From Rhizobium ecuadorense (GTDB taxonomy: Bacteria > Pseudomonadota > Alphaproteobacteria > Rhizobiales > Rhizobiaceae), in assembly GCF_001187535.1 (NCBI RefSeq), contig NZ_LFIO01001164.1, forward strand, positions 62,001-126,000: DNA of 64,000 bases, written 5' to 3'. The translations under genes were made by a program, and so were the position numbers. Under the pieces are notes generated by a model that had not been told where the DNA came from, searched no databases, and was given only the letters and a program-made list of their open reading frames with translations. Below, piece after piece: positions 26,714-35,870 of the stretch (the stretch's first letter is position 1; each line of letters opens with the position of its first letter).

Positions 26714-28306
26714 ATGCGTTTCAGTCTTTCGCCGAAGTTCGGGAAGTCGGCCGGTAATCTTCTGGTTGTGAGCCTGCTGGCAAGTGCCGCAACGGGCTGC
26801 AGTTCCGATGTGACACGGTTTGGCGGCTTGTTTTCCTCCTCAGGGCAGGATCAGATCACCACAAGTTCCATTCCGCGCAGGGGCGGGGCTCAGGGTGATC
26901 CGGTGCCGCGCGCCGATCTCGGCGGCTCCGCCGTTGCCAGCCAGTCGGGCTATGGTGGCGGCAATGGCGCACTGAACCAGCCTTATCCGTCGAACCCGAG
27001 TTATGATCCGGTCCGCACGTCGAACGCCCGTATGGCCTCGGCGCCGGTTGCGGTGCAGCGTTCGGAACTTTCGGCTCCGACGGCGGTAGCGCCATCTCGG
27101 CAGCGGGAAAAGGAAGTCGCGCTCGCCCAGCCTTTCCCTTCCGCGCCCAAGGCGGAAAAAAACCGATTGGTGGCCCCGGCTGCGCCGAAGCTGACGCCGG
27201 ATACGCTGACGACGGGCACAACGCCGAAGGTTTCCGGCTGGACCGGAACCAATGCTCCTTCGGTGACGCTGCGTCCGGGTGAAAGCATTGCTACTCTCTC
27301 CAGGCGCTTCGGTGTTCCGGAAAAGGAAATCCTGCGCGTCAACAATCTGAAGACAGCTTCCGCCGCCACGCCCGGTCAGGCGATCCTGATCCCGACCTTC
27401 AATGGCGGTAATGCCGCCAAGGCGGCGTCGCAGGCAGCTGACCTCTCCAAGCCCGGCAAGATGCCGGAACCGGTGAAGGCGCCCGAGCAGAACGTCGCCG
27501 TCGTTCCCGGCGCCAATTCCGCCCGCGACAAGACCATGGCGAGTGCCGATGCCACCGGCAAGCTTCCGGCCGGCGCCGGCAAGGATCCGAAAGCGCCTGC
27601 CGGCACCTATGTCGTCAAGCAAGGGGATTCGCTGGCAAAGATCGCCAAGGCGACCGGCACCAATATCGACGATCTCAAGGCCGCCAACAACCTGTCGGCC
27701 AGCTCGGTCCGGATCGGTCAGGCGCTGAAGATTCCGAACGGCGCTGCCGACACTATCAAGACAGCGTCGATCCAGCCCCAGAAGGTCGATCCGAAGCCGG
27801 CTCAGACGGCGCCCGTCCAGCAGACGGCCTCCGTTGAGCCCGCGCCCTACAAGGCGCCGGCCGCCACCCAGACGGTCGACGATGTCGAGAAGAAGTCCGA
27901 CGTCAGCTCGGCCGCACCGGAATCGACCGGCATCGGCAAGTATCGCTGGCCGGTCCGCGGCCAGGTCATTGCTTCATACGGCGCCAACGTCAACGGCAAC
28001 CGCAATGACGGCATCGACATCTCGGTGCCGCAGGGGACGCCGATCAAGGCTGCCGAAAACGGCGTCGTCATCTATGCCGGCAACGGCCTGAAGGAGCTCG
28101 GCAACACGGTTCTCGTCCGTCACGATGACGGCACCGTCACCGTCTACGGCAATGCCGATACGCTGAGCGTCGCCCGCGGCCAGAAGATCCAGCGTGGCCA
28201 GACCGTCGCCGTCTCCGGCATGAGCGGCGACGTCAAGCAGCCGCAGGTCCATTTCGAGGTGCGCAAGGACGCATCCCCGGTCAACCCGATGACTTTCCTG
28301 GAATAG
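26714..28306 (+). CDS. NlpD-like lipoprotein with two LysM and a degenerate M23 domain
   Basis: A 530-residue protein with a lipoprotein-type signal (VSLLASAATGC). LysM repeats lie at about residues 185-230 and 297-342 (GTYVVKQGDSLAKIAKATGT), and an M23/LytM domain at about 424-525. The usual zinc ligands are not present: the first site reads NDGIDI instead of HxGxDI, and the last reads QVHFEV instead of HLHFEV. This fits a non-catalytic NlpD/EnvC-type amidase activator at the septum. The pcm linkage supports that role. Confidence 0.85.
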   Translation: MRFSLSPKFGKSAGNLLVVSLLASAATGCSSDVTRFGGLFSSSGQDQITTSSIPRRGGAQGDPVPRADLGGSAVASQSGYGGGNGALNQPYPSNPSYDPVRTSNARMASAPVAVQRSELSAPTAVAPSRQREKEVALAQPFPSAPKAEKNRLVAPAAPKLTPDTLTTGTTPKVSGWTGTNAPSVTLRPGESIATLSRRFGVPEKEILRVNNLKTASAATPGQAILIPTFNGGNAAKAASQAADLSKPGKMPEPVKAPEQNVAVVPGANSARDKTMASADATGKLPAGAGKDPKAPAGTYVVKQGDSLAKIAKATGTNIDDLKAANNLSASSVRIGQALKIPNGAADTIKTASIQPQKVDPKPAQTAPVQQTASVEPAPYKAPAATQTVDDVEKKSDVSSAAPESTGIGKYRWPVRGQVIASYGANVNGNRNDGIDISVPQGTPIKAAENGVVIYAGNGLKELGNTVLVRHDDGTVTVYGNADTLSVARGQKIQRGQTVAVSGMSGDVKQPQVHFEVRKDASPVNPMTFLE

Positions 28307-28327
28307 GTACAGCGTCCCAGGAAGCGC

Positions 28328-28357
28328 AAAAGCCCGGCCACTCGCCGGGCTTTTGTT
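28328..28357. terminator. bidirectional terminator between nlpD-like gene and DUF815 gene
   Basis: AAAAGCCCGGC and GCCGGGCTTTT form an 11-base perfect stem with a 5-base loop. A-tract and T-tract flank both sides, so it can end transcripts from both convergent genes. Confidence 0.85.
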
Positions 28358-28360
28358 ATT

Positions 28361-29233
28361 TCAGGCTCTATCGATATGGACCCGCATGCGTCCGGCCAGG
28401 TCCTGAATATACTGCCAGGCGACGCGGCCGGAGCGCGCGCCGCGCGTCGTGGCCCATTCGAGCGCCTCGGCATGCATCTTGGTGCGGTCGAGCCTGAGCT
28501 TGAAATGATCGGCATAGCCGTCGATCATGCCGAGATAATCTTCCTGGCTGCATTTATGGAAACCAAGCCAGAGGCCGAAGCGGTCGGAGAGCGAAACCTT
28601 CTCTTCGACGGCCTCCGACGGATTGATCGCCGTCGACTGCTCGTTTTCCATCATGTGGCGCGGCAGCAGATGGCGCCGGTTCGAGGTGGCGTAGAAAAGC
28701 ACATTGTCCGGCCGCCCTTCGACGCCGCCGTCGAGTGCCGCCTTCAGCGACTTGTAGGCGGTGTCGTCGTGGTCGAAGGAGAGATCGTCGCAGAAGACGA
28801 TAACGCGGTACGGCGTGTCCTTCAGGAGGTCGAGCAGGGTGGGGAGGCTGGCGATATCCTCGCGATGAACTTCGACGAGCTTCAGCGCGACGCCGCTCTC
28901 ACGCCTGACATCCTCGTGCACGGCTTTGACGAGCGAGGATTTTCCCATGCCGCGCGCGCCCCAGAGCAGCACGTTGTTGGCGGCATAACCCTCGGCGAAC
29001 CGCACCGTATTCTCATGCAGGATGTCGCGCACATGATCGACGCCGCGGATGAGTTTCAGCGCCACCCGGTTCGGCTTGTTCACCGGCTGCAGATGCTGGC
29101 GCGATGGCGCCCAGACGAAACAGTCGGCGGCATCCCAATCGTTGACGGCAGGCGGTGGCCCGGCAAGGCGCTCGACGGCATTTGCAAGCCGCTTCAGCTC
29201 GGCCAGCAGGGCAATGTTGATTTCCTCGGTCAT
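28361..29233 (-). CDS. DUF815-family P-loop ATPase
   Basis: A 290-residue AAA-like ATPase. Walker A is LLWGARGMGKSSLVKAV near residues 92-105 and Walker B is RVIVFCDDLSFD. The DUF815 signature KLIRGVDHVRDIL precedes them, and the C-terminal LEWATTRGARSGRVAWQYIQ is also typical. The cellular role is not established. ATG 29233 follows AGGAGCTTGCG. It is divergent from the yajC-secDF operon. Confidence 0.85.
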   Translation of the reverse strand: MTEEINIALLAELKRLANAVERLAGPPPAVNDWDAADCFVWAPSRQHLQPVNKPNRVALKLIRGVDHVRDILHENTVRFAEGYAANNVLLWGARGMGKSSLVKAVHEDVRRESGVALKLVEVHREDIASLPTLLDLLKDTPYRVIVFCDDLSFDHDDTAYKSLKAALDGGVEGRPDNVLFYATSNRRHLLPRHMMENEQSTAINPSEAVEEKVSLSDRFGLWLGFHKCSQEDYLGMIDGYADHFKLRLDRTKMHAEALEWATTRGARSGRVAWQYIQDLAGRMRVHIDRA

Positions 29234-29436
29234 CGCAAGCTCCTGATTTCTTGCCGCGGCAATCCGCTTTATCTTTCGGTGCGGGGTAGCATGGCGTTTT
29301 GACGGCGGAAAGGTTATGAGGCAGCGGAATCGGTACTGTTTCCGGCTGTTTCTGTTGCATTCATCGAAGCGGCAACTATAGTCCGGCAACCTGAAAAAAC
29401 AGGCGGAGTTCCGCCGCCCAGCCTGAGGAGTTTAGC

Positions 29437-29784
29437 ATGTTCATCACCCCGGCATTCGCCCAGAGTGCGACCGATACCGCAACCGGTTTCGGCGGCTCCG
29501 GTTTCGAAATGATCATCCTGTTCGTGCCGCTGATGGTCGTCTGGTACTTCCTGCTGATCCGTCCGCAGCGCGCACAGGCCAAGAAGCGTGAGGAAACTCT
29601 GAAGGCGATTCGCCGCGGCGATCAGGTCGTCACCGGTGGCGGTCTCGTCGGCAAGGTCACCAAGGTCATCGACGATAAGGAAGTCGAAGTCGAGATCGCC
29701 GATGGCGTTCGTGTGCGCATCGTCCGCAGCGGTATTTCGGATGTGCGCGTCAAGGGTGAGCCCGTCAAGGCCGACGCAGCATAA
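29437..29784 (+). CDS. yajC: preprotein translocase subunit YajC
   Basis: A 115-residue protein with a single N-terminal membrane helix (IILFVPLMVVWYFLLIRPQR) and the conserved cytoplasmic core (RRGDQVVTGGGLVGKVTKVI). YajC is an accessory partner of SecDF in the Sec machinery. It is 42 bases upstream of secDF and the ribosome site is GAGGAG. Confidence 0.95.
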   Translation: MFITPAFAQSATDTATGFGGSGFEMIILFVPLMVVWYFLLIRPQRAQAKKREETLKAIRRGDQVVTGGGLVGKVTKVIDDKEVEVEIADGVRVRIVRSGISDVRVKGEPVKADAA

Positions 29785-29826
29785 CAAGCGATAACTCAGC
29801 CGCCGGATCGGAAGATCGTCGAGAGA

Positions 29827-32367
29827 ATGTTGCATTTTTCCCGTTGGAAAACACTTCTGATCTGGCTGGCCGCGTTTGCGGCCATCGTCATCGCTGCGCC
29901 CAATCTGCTGAGCGAAGCGCAGCGTTCCTCTCTGCCGGACTGGCTGCGGCACAATCGCGTGACGCTCGGTCTCGATCTGCAGGGCGGCTCGCACATCGTC
30001 CTGAAGGTCGAACGTTCCGATATCGTCAAGGACCGTCTTGAAGAGGCGGTCGCCAATGTGCGCACAGCGCTGCGCGGCGCCGGCATCCGCTATACCGGGC
30101 TGACCGGCAACGACCAGACAGTCACCGTCCGGATCACCGATCCGGCTGAGACCCAGAAGGCAGTCGGTCTCCTCAAGGCCCTGACGGCGGCCGGCGAACC
30201 CTCCGGACCTGGCGTCACGCTACAGCAAGGCGAAGAGGGGCAGCTCTCGCTGCAGATTTCCGATGCCGGCATCACCGCCGACGTCGCCGCCGCCCGGACC
30301 CGGTCGCTCGATATCGTCAGCCGCCGCATCGCCGGATTCGGCTATGAGAATTTCCTCGTTCGCCCCGACGGCGCCGACCGGATCGTTGTCCAGGTGCTGG
30401 GATCGGTCGATGCCGAACGGCTGAAGAACCTGCTGAACCAGCCGGCCAAGCTTTCCTTTCATCTGATCGACCCAAGCATGTCGGGGCAGGAGGCGCTGAA
30501 CGGCCGCTGGCCGGCGACATCGCAGGTGCTCTATTCGCTCGACGATCCGCCGGTACCCTATCTCGTCGACCGCACGGCTTTCGTTGCCGGCAGCAACATG
30601 GTCGATATCGAGCCCGTCGTCGATCCGCAGACGCAGGATAGCTCGATTGCCTACCGCCTCGATGCCGAAGGCACGCGGCGGCTGGCCGAGGTGACGGGGC
30701 AGAATATCGGCAAGAACCTTGCCATCGTCTTCGACGACCAGGTGATGTCGGCGCCAAGCATCGATGCGGCGATCACCGGCGGCGAGGGTACGATTTCGGC
30801 GAACTTCTCCGAGGATGGCGTTCGCGACCTTGCGATCATGCTGCGCGCCGGCGCCCTGCCGGCGACGCTGACGAGCGTCGAGGAACGCAGCGTCAGCCCG
30901 AGATTCGGCGCCGACTCCATCTTCTCCGGCCTCATTGCCGGTCTCGTCGCCGTCGTGCTGGTCGCGGCATTGATGATCGCGCTCTACCGCATTCTCGGCG
31001 TCATCGCCGTCGTCTCGCTCGTCTTCAACCTCATCCTCATCATCGCGGTGCTCAGCCTTGCCGGCGCGACGCTCACCTTGCCCGGGATCGCCGGCATCGT
31101 GCTCATCGTCGGCATGGCGGTCGACTCCAACGTTCTGATCTACGAGCGCATCCGTGAAGAGGAGAAAACCGCCCATTCCTTTGCGGAGGCCGTCGGCCGT
31201 GGTTTCTCGCGTGCCTTCGCAACAATCGTCGACGCAAATGTCACGATCTTCATCGCCGCCATCATCCTCTTTTTCCTCGGCAGCGAATCCATCCGCGGTT
31301 TCGCAGTGACACTAGCGGTCGGCATCCTGACCACCGTCTTCACGGCTTTCACGCTGACGCGCTCGATCGTTGCCGCCTGGCTGAAAGGGCGCCATCCCCG
31401 GCATCTGCCGAAGAGCGTTCTGACCCATCTTTTCGAACACGCCAACATCCGTTTCATGGGCATCCGTCGGTACGTCTTTACGGCGTCGGCAATCATCTCA
31501 CTGATCGCCATGGCCGCCTTTGCCACCGCCGGCCTGCGTCTCGGCATCGATTTCGCCGGCGGCTCGCTCATCGAGGTGACGGCGAAACAGGGCAATGCCG
31601 ACCTTACCGATCTTCAATCACGCCTCAACGATCTCAACCTCGGCGCGGTCAGCGTCGAGCGCGCCGGCGGACCGTCGAATGCGCGCATCCGCATCGCCTC
31701 GCAGGGCGGCGGCGAGAATGCCGAGCAGTCGGCGGCGACGCTGGTGCGCGGCGAACTTGAAGGCGATTATGATTTTCGCCGCGTCGAGGTCGTCGGTCCC
31801 GCCATCTCTGGCGAATTGACGATGATGGCGACGCTCGGCGTGTTGGCAGCGCTGGCGGCGATTCTGATCTACATCTGGATCCGCTTCAAATGGCAGTTTG
31901 CGGTCGGCGCCATCGTCGCGACGCTGCACGACGTCATCATCATGCTCGGTCTCTTCGTTCTCACCGGTATGGAATTCAACCTGACGAGCGTCGCAGCCGT
32001 GCTGACCGTTGTCGGCTATTCCCTGAACGACACGGTCGTGGTCTATGACCGGATGCGCGAGAATCTGACGCGATATCGGAAGATGCCGCTGCCGATCCTG
32101 ATCGACGCCTCGATCAACCAGACGCTGTCGCGCACCATTCTGACCGCGGCCACGACGCTGCTCGCCTTGCTCGCGCTCTATATTTTCGGGGGCGAGGTCA
32201 TCCGCTCCTTCACCTTTACGATGCTCTTCGGCGTCGCTCTCGGCACCTTCTCTTCGATCTATATCGCCGCTCCTGTGCTGATCGTCTTCCGGCTGCGGCC
32301 GGAGAGCCCCGACGGGGAAGAGAGCAACAAAACGGATGCTGGTGTAAAATCCGGCACGGTGGTTTGA
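29827..32367 (+). CDS. secDF: fused protein translocase SecDF
   Basis: An 846-residue fusion of SecD and SecF with twelve predicted membrane helices. SecD signatures are VTLGLDLQGGSHIVLKVE, the periplasmic P1 domain, and GIVLIVGMAVDSNVLIYERI; the SecF half contains GLRLGIDFAGGSLIEV and VVGYSLNDTVVVYDRMREN. It uses the proton gradient to pull exported proteins through SecYEG. The fused form is usual in rhizobia. Confidence 0.96.
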   Translation: MLHFSRWKTLLIWLAAFAAIVIAAPNLLSEAQRSSLPDWLRHNRVTLGLDLQGGSHIVLKVERSDIVKDRLEEAVANVRTALRGAGIRYTGLTGNDQTVTVRITDPAETQKAVGLLKALTAAGEPSGPGVTLQQGEEGQLSLQISDAGITADVAAARTRSLDIVSRRIAGFGYENFLVRPDGADRIVVQVLGSVDAERLKNLLNQPAKLSFHLIDPSMSGQEALNGRWPATSQVLYSLDDPPVPYLVDRTAFVAGSNMVDIEPVVDPQTQDSSIAYRLDAEGTRRLAEVTGQNIGKNLAIVFDDQVMSAPSIDAAITGGEGTISANFSEDGVRDLAIMLRAGALPATLTSVEERSVSPRFGADSIFSGLIAGLVAVVLVAALMIALYRILGVIAVVSLVFNLILIIAVLSLAGATLTLPGIAGIVLIVGMAVDSNVLIYERIREEEKTAHSFAEAVGRGFSRAFATIVDANVTIFIAAIILFFLGSESIRGFAVTLAVGILTTVFTAFTLTRSIVAAWLKGRHPRHLPKSVLTHLFEHANIRFMGIRRYVFTASAIISLIAMAAFATAGLRLGIDFAGGSLIEVTAKQGNADLTDLQSRLNDLNLGAVSVERAGGPSNARIRIASQGGGENAEQSAATLVRGELEGDYDFRRVEVVGPAISGELTMMATLGVLAALAAILIYIWIRFKWQFAVGAIVATLHDVIIMLGLFVLTGMEFNLTSVAAVLTVVGYSLNDTVVVYDRMRENLTRYRKMPLPILIDASINQTLSRTILTAATTLLALLALYIFGGEVIRSFTFTMLFGVALGTFSSIYIAAPVLIVFRLRPESPDGEESNKTDAGVKSGTVV

Positions 32368-32370
32368 AAC

Positions 32371-32757
32371 ATGGCAAAAGGCATAGAAATCCGCGCCGCC
32401 CATTTCCCTGGGCGCGCGCCGATCGATACTTACGGCAATGGCGGCTTCCGCTTTGCCGATATGTCGCATCGCGGCTCGATCCTTTGCCTTCCTTCCGGCA
32501 TTCATGGCTGGGATATGGACATGTCGAAACCGCTTTCGCCCGAAAATTTCCGCCGCGTGCTTGATGAGGCTGATGATATCGAGGTTCTGCTGGTTGGAAC
32601 CGGAACCGAACTGCGCCGTCTGCCGGAGGAGTTGAAGCAGGCGCTGAAATCGCGCGGCATCGCCTCCGATCCGATGAGCACGGGTGCGGCGGTACGCACC
32701 TTCAATATCATGCTTGCCGAGCAGCGCGCCGTCGCCGCGGCACTGATTGCGGTCTGA
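32371..32757 (+). CDS. Mth938-domain protein (NDUFAF3-like)
   Basis: A 128-residue single-domain protein with YGNGGFRFADMSHRGSILC, VLLVGTGTELRRLPEEL and STGAAVRTFNIMLAEQRAVA, the pattern of the Mth938/DUF498 fold. The human relative is NDUFAF3, an assembly factor for respiratory complex I. Its start lies 3 bases after secDF, so it is in the same operon. A role in complex I assembly is inferred from family and context. Confidence 0.85.
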   Translation: MAKGIEIRAAHFPGRAPIDTYGNGGFRFADMSHRGSILCLPSGIHGWDMDMSKPLSPENFRRVLDEADDIEVLLVGTGTELRRLPEELKQALKSRGIASDPMSTGAAVRTFNIMLAEQRAVAAALIAV

Positions 32758-32759
32758 CG

Positions 32760-33617
32760 ATGAGTGAAGCGAAGACGGCGACGAACCAGGAGATCTGCCT
32801 GGCGATGCTGCGTGACAGCGATCGCGACCGCTACCTTGCCTGCCTGCTGTCGCCGGAGGAAAAGCGCGGCGCGCTTGCAACTCTATACGCCTTCAATGCC
32901 GAATTGGCCCGCGTCCGGGATCTGGTGCACGAGCCGTTGCCCGGCGAGGTGCGGCTGCAATACTGGCGCGACCTGCTGGAAGGCAGCGCCCATGGATCGA
33001 CTGCGGCCAACCCGGTCGCTTCAGCACTTCTGATGGCAATCGAAACCCATCGCCTGCCGCGCAAGACGCTGATCGACATGATCGAGGCCCGCACCTTCGA
33101 TCTCTATGACGATCCGATGGAAACGCGTCTCTCGCTCGAAGGTTATGCCGGCGAGACGGCATCGGCCTTGATCCAGCTTGCAAGCCTCGTGCTGTCGCCT
33201 GAAGAGGCTGCACGATCGGCGAACGCGGCCGGTCATGCCGGTGTGGCCCAGGCGGTCGCCGGCCTGTTGCTGCTGATGCCGCTGCATCGCCGCCGCGGCC
33301 AGGTCTATATTCCGCTGCAGATCCTTACCGCCACCGGTCTTGACCGCGATGCCTTCCTCGCTGGTGAAGACAGGCCGCGCATCGCCGCCGCCATCGAGGC
33401 CTTCGCCGGCCTCGGCCGCGAACATCTGGCAAAGGCGAGGGCGGCAGGCCCAATCGCGCCGGCGGTCTTTTCAGCCTTCCTGCCTGCGACGCTTGCCGAA
33501 CCGGTGCTCGTCAAGGCGCAGAAGCATGGCGCCGTCCTGTTCGACCGGCCGCTGCAGCCGCCGCAATGGCGCCGCCAGCTGAGTATGGCGCTCTCCTCAG
33601 TCCGCAGAAAAATCTGA
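32760..33617 (+). CDS. squalene/phytoene synthase-like protein (NDUFAF6-like)
   Basis: A 285-residue member of the trans-isoprenyl synthase fold. The start lies 2 bases after the preceding stop. The second Asp-rich substrate motif is lost: where synthases have a DxxxD before the RGRxYLP segment, this protein has LLLLMPLHRRRGQVYIP. The first motif is also poor (FNAELARVRDLVHEP). This matches the non-enzymatic branch that includes mitochondrial complex I assembly factor NDUFAF6. It may instead be an unassigned prenyltransferase. Confidence 0.8.
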   Translation: MSEAKTATNQEICLAMLRDSDRDRYLACLLSPEEKRGALATLYAFNAELARVRDLVHEPLPGEVRLQYWRDLLEGSAHGSTAANPVASALLMAIETHRLPRKTLIDMIEARTFDLYDDPMETRLSLEGYAGETASALIQLASLVLSPEEAARSANAAGHAGVAQAVAGLLLLMPLHRRRGQVYIPLQILTATGLDRDAFLAGEDRPRIAAAIEAFAGLGREHLAKARAAGPIAPAVFSAFLPATLAEPVLVKAQKHGAVLFDRPLQPPQWRRQLSMALSSVRRKI

Positions 33618-33690
33618 CGACCGGTCAAACTCGCGCAAGTCTCACGCGTTACAAGGCTTGAACCACTACTGCTTTGATCGGAGACTCGGC

Positions 33691-34158
33691 GTGGGCATTA
33701 TCGTCTGGTGCGTTCTTTTCGCCATCGTCATCTTCTTTGCCTTCGTGGCAACGCGTATGGCCGCGCAGAACAAGGAAGATGGCCTGCATGACACGGGCCT
33801 CGCCATCATCGAGTTCGGCCGTGCCTTTCCGAACGAGGCGATCCGCCAGCTGCAGGCGACCGAGAACGGCCAGGCGATCTTCGTGCGCCTGCATGACAAC
33901 AAGGCCGGCTTCATGCGTAACATGTCGCGCCATTTCGCCTGCCATCTGATCGAGCCGGGCCGCGTGCGCGTCGTCAGCTCGCCAACGGGCAGGGGCCTGG
34001 TGATCAATTTCCTCGATGCGCCCCATCACAATGGCGATTTCGAATTCGCTTCCGCCAAAGAGTCCTCGGAGGTCGCGCTCTGGCTGCTCGGCAACTACAT
34101 CGCCGCGCCGGATAGGGACCTGCCGTCCGGCAATATTGCGGCGGCGAACAAGCAGTAG
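33691..34158 (+). CDS. membrane-anchored hypothetical protein
   Basis: A 155-residue protein starting with a single membrane helix (VGIIVWCVLFAIVIFFAFVA) followed by a soluble domain (GLAIIEFGRAFPNEAIRQL, then GQAIFVRLHDNKAGFMRNMS). GTG 33691 is chosen because GGAG lies about 10 bases upstream; a TTG at 33658 is possible. It ends the yajC-secDF gene run and faces trmFO. I do not recognise the soluble domain. Confidence 0.7.
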   Translation: MGIIVWCVLFAIVIFFAFVATRMAAQNKEDGLHDTGLAIIEFGRAFPNEAIRQLQATENGQAIFVRLHDNKAGFMRNMSRHFACHLIEPGRVRVVSSPTGRGLVINFLDAPHHNGDFEFASAKESSEVALWLLGNYIAAPDRDLPSGNIAAANKQ

Positions 34159-34173
34159 ATCAGACGCGATCGA

Positions 34174-35607
34174 TCAGGCGCTTTCGGCAAATGGCGAAGT
34201 CTGGCCGAGCCAGGCGGCGCAGTCTGTAAGGGCGCGCCGCGCGATCAGCTGCCGTTTCATGATCGTCTTGTCCTTGCCGCGGAAACGCTTGACGCCTTCG
34301 GGCTTGACGATCGAACCGGGCTGGAGCTCCGGAAACAGCCCGAAATTGATGTTCATCGGCTGAAACGAGCGTTTGCCCGGCTCCTCGTCGGTGACGATAT
34401 GTCCGCCGGTAATATGGCCGAGCAGCGCGCCGAGCGCCGTCGTTGCCGGCGGCAGCGAGATTGCCTCGCCCTTGCGTTCGGCGGCGGCGAAACGGCCGGC
34501 CATCAGCCCGACGCTGGCGCTTTCCACATAACCCTCACAGCCGGTGATCTGGCCGGCAAAACGCAGGCCTGGCCGCGATTTCAAGGTTAGCGACGGGTCG
34601 AGCAAAGTGGGGGAGTTGATATAGGTGTTGCGGTGCAGGCCGCCGAGGCGGGCGAATTCCGCATTTTCCAGCCCCGGGATCATCCGGAAGATTTCCGCCT
34701 GCGCGCCATATTTCAGCTTCGTCTGGAAGCCGACCATATTGTAGAGCGTGCCGAGCGCATTGTCCTGGCGCAGCTGAACGACGGCATAGGCCTTGACCGT
34801 CGGGTTATGCGCGTTGGTCAGCCCCATCGGCTTCATCGGTCCGTGACGCAGCGTCTCGCGGCCGCGTTCGGCCATGACCTCGATCGGCAGGCAGCCGTCG
34901 AAATAAGGCGTGCCTTCCCATTCCTTGAAACCGACTGCGTCACCCGATATCAGCGCGTCGACGAAGGCATTGTACTGCGCCTCGTCCATCGGGCAATTGA
35001 TGTAATCCTTGCCGGTGCCGCCGGGGCCGACCTTGTCGTAGCGCGACTGGTACCAGCAGATATCCATGTCGATGCTTTCGCGGTAGACGATCGGCGCGAT
35101 GGCGTCGAAGAAGGCGAGCGAATCCTTGCCGGTTTCCGCCTGGATGGCGCTTGCGAGCGACGGCGCCGTCAGCGGCCCGGTGGCGACGATGGCAAGATCC
35201 CAGTCAGCAGGCGGCAGGCCGGTGATTTCCTCGCGTACGACGGTGATGAGCGGGTGGTCATCGATTGCCTTGGTCACCGCTTCGGAGAAGCCGTCGCGAT
35301 CGACGGCGAGCGCGCCACCGGCCGGAACCTGATGCCGGTCGGCAGTGGCCATGATCAGCGAGCCAGCCATGCGCATCTCGGCATGGATGACGCCGACGGC
35401 GTTGCTGGTCGCATCGTCGGAGCGGAAGGAATTGGAGCAGACCAGTTCGGCAAGGCCGTCTGTTTTATGCGCATCCGTGCCGCGTACCCCGCGCATTTCA
35501 TGCAGGATAACGGGGACGCCGGAACTGGCGATCTGCCAGGCGGCTTCCGAGCCGGCGAGCCCGCCGCCGACGACGTGGATGGGGGAATAGGAAGAGATCG
35601 TGTTCAT
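34174..35607 (-). CDS. trmFO: methylenetetrahydrofolate-tRNA uracil-54 methyltransferase TrmFO
   Basis: A 477-residue FAD- and folate-dependent enzyme that makes m5U54 in the tRNA T-loop. The dinucleotide-binding motif is IHVVGGGLAGSEAAWQIA at the N-terminus, and the family block ELVCSNSFRSDDATSNAVG follows. The C-terminal LLGHITGG and FQPMNINFGLFPEL are diagnostic. Confidence 0.95.
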   Translation of the reverse strand: MNTISSYSPIHVVGGGLAGSEAAWQIASSGVPVILHEMRGVRGTDAHKTDGLAELVCSNSFRSDDATSNAVGVIHAEMRMAGSLIMATADRHQVPAGGALAVDRDGFSEAVTKAIDDHPLITVVREEITGLPPADWDLAIVATGPLTAPSLASAIQAETGKDSLAFFDAIAPIVYRESIDMDICWYQSRYDKVGPGGTGKDYINCPMDEAQYNAFVDALISGDAVGFKEWEGTPYFDGCLPIEVMAERGRETLRHGPMKPMGLTNAHNPTVKAYAVVQLRQDNALGTLYNMVGFQTKLKYGAQAEIFRMIPGLENAEFARLGGLHRNTYINSPTLLDPSLTLKSRPGLRFAGQITGCEGYVESASVGLMAGRFAAAERKGEAISLPPATTALGALLGHITGGHIVTDEEPGKRSFQPMNINFGLFPELQPGSIVKPEGVKRFRGKDKTIMKRQLIARRALTDCAAWLGQTSPFAESA

Positions 35608-35654
35608 CCCGGGCTGATATCATGTCGGCAGGTGCGATCCAACACCCCGGAATC

Positions 35655-35680
35655 AAAAACGGCGCCTTGCGGCGCCGTCT
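35655..35680 (-). terminator. terminator after the first DUF1127 gene
   Basis: ACGGCGCC and GGCGCCGT form a perfect 8-base stem around TTGC, with an A-run on the left that becomes a U-tract on the minus strand. It lies about 48 bases past the DUF1127 stop and upstream of trmFO. Confidence 0.75.
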
Positions 35681-35726
35681 TGGGAGCATCACGCTCGCTA
35701 CTAGCGGGCCGTTAACGGCCGGCTAA

Positions 35727-35870
35727 TTAGCGAAACGAGCGGGATGCGATATTGCGGATGTCGTAACGGCTGACGCCGATATCGGACAGGGTCTGGTTCG
35801 AAAGGCCGCCGAGTTCGTTGAGCGTACGGCGGTAGCTGAGCCAGCTTTTTGCAATGCGGATCGGGTTCAT
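35727..35870 (-). CDS. DUF1127 small protein 1
   Basis: A 47-residue basic protein (MNPIRIAKSWLSYRRTLNEL, ending YDIRNIASRSFR). The core LGGLSNQTLSDIGVSRYDI matches the DUF1127 signature (YRRT..EL..L....L.DIG..R.DI). It is embedded in a wrongly framed longer reading. Arg-rich DUF1127 proteins act in small-RNA or stress regulation in several alphaproteobacteria. The ATG follows GAGGAAAAAGAC. A TTGC-N3-GCAA-like box lies about 90 bases upstream. Confidence 0.88.
   Translation of the reverse strand: MNPIRIAKSWLSYRRTLNELGGLSNQTLSDIGVSRYDIRNIASRSFR

Noticed and set aside
33691..34158. Possible competence or secretion protein at the end of the secDF run
   Set aside because: Only a membrane anchor is evident; the soluble domain has no motif that supports a named function.
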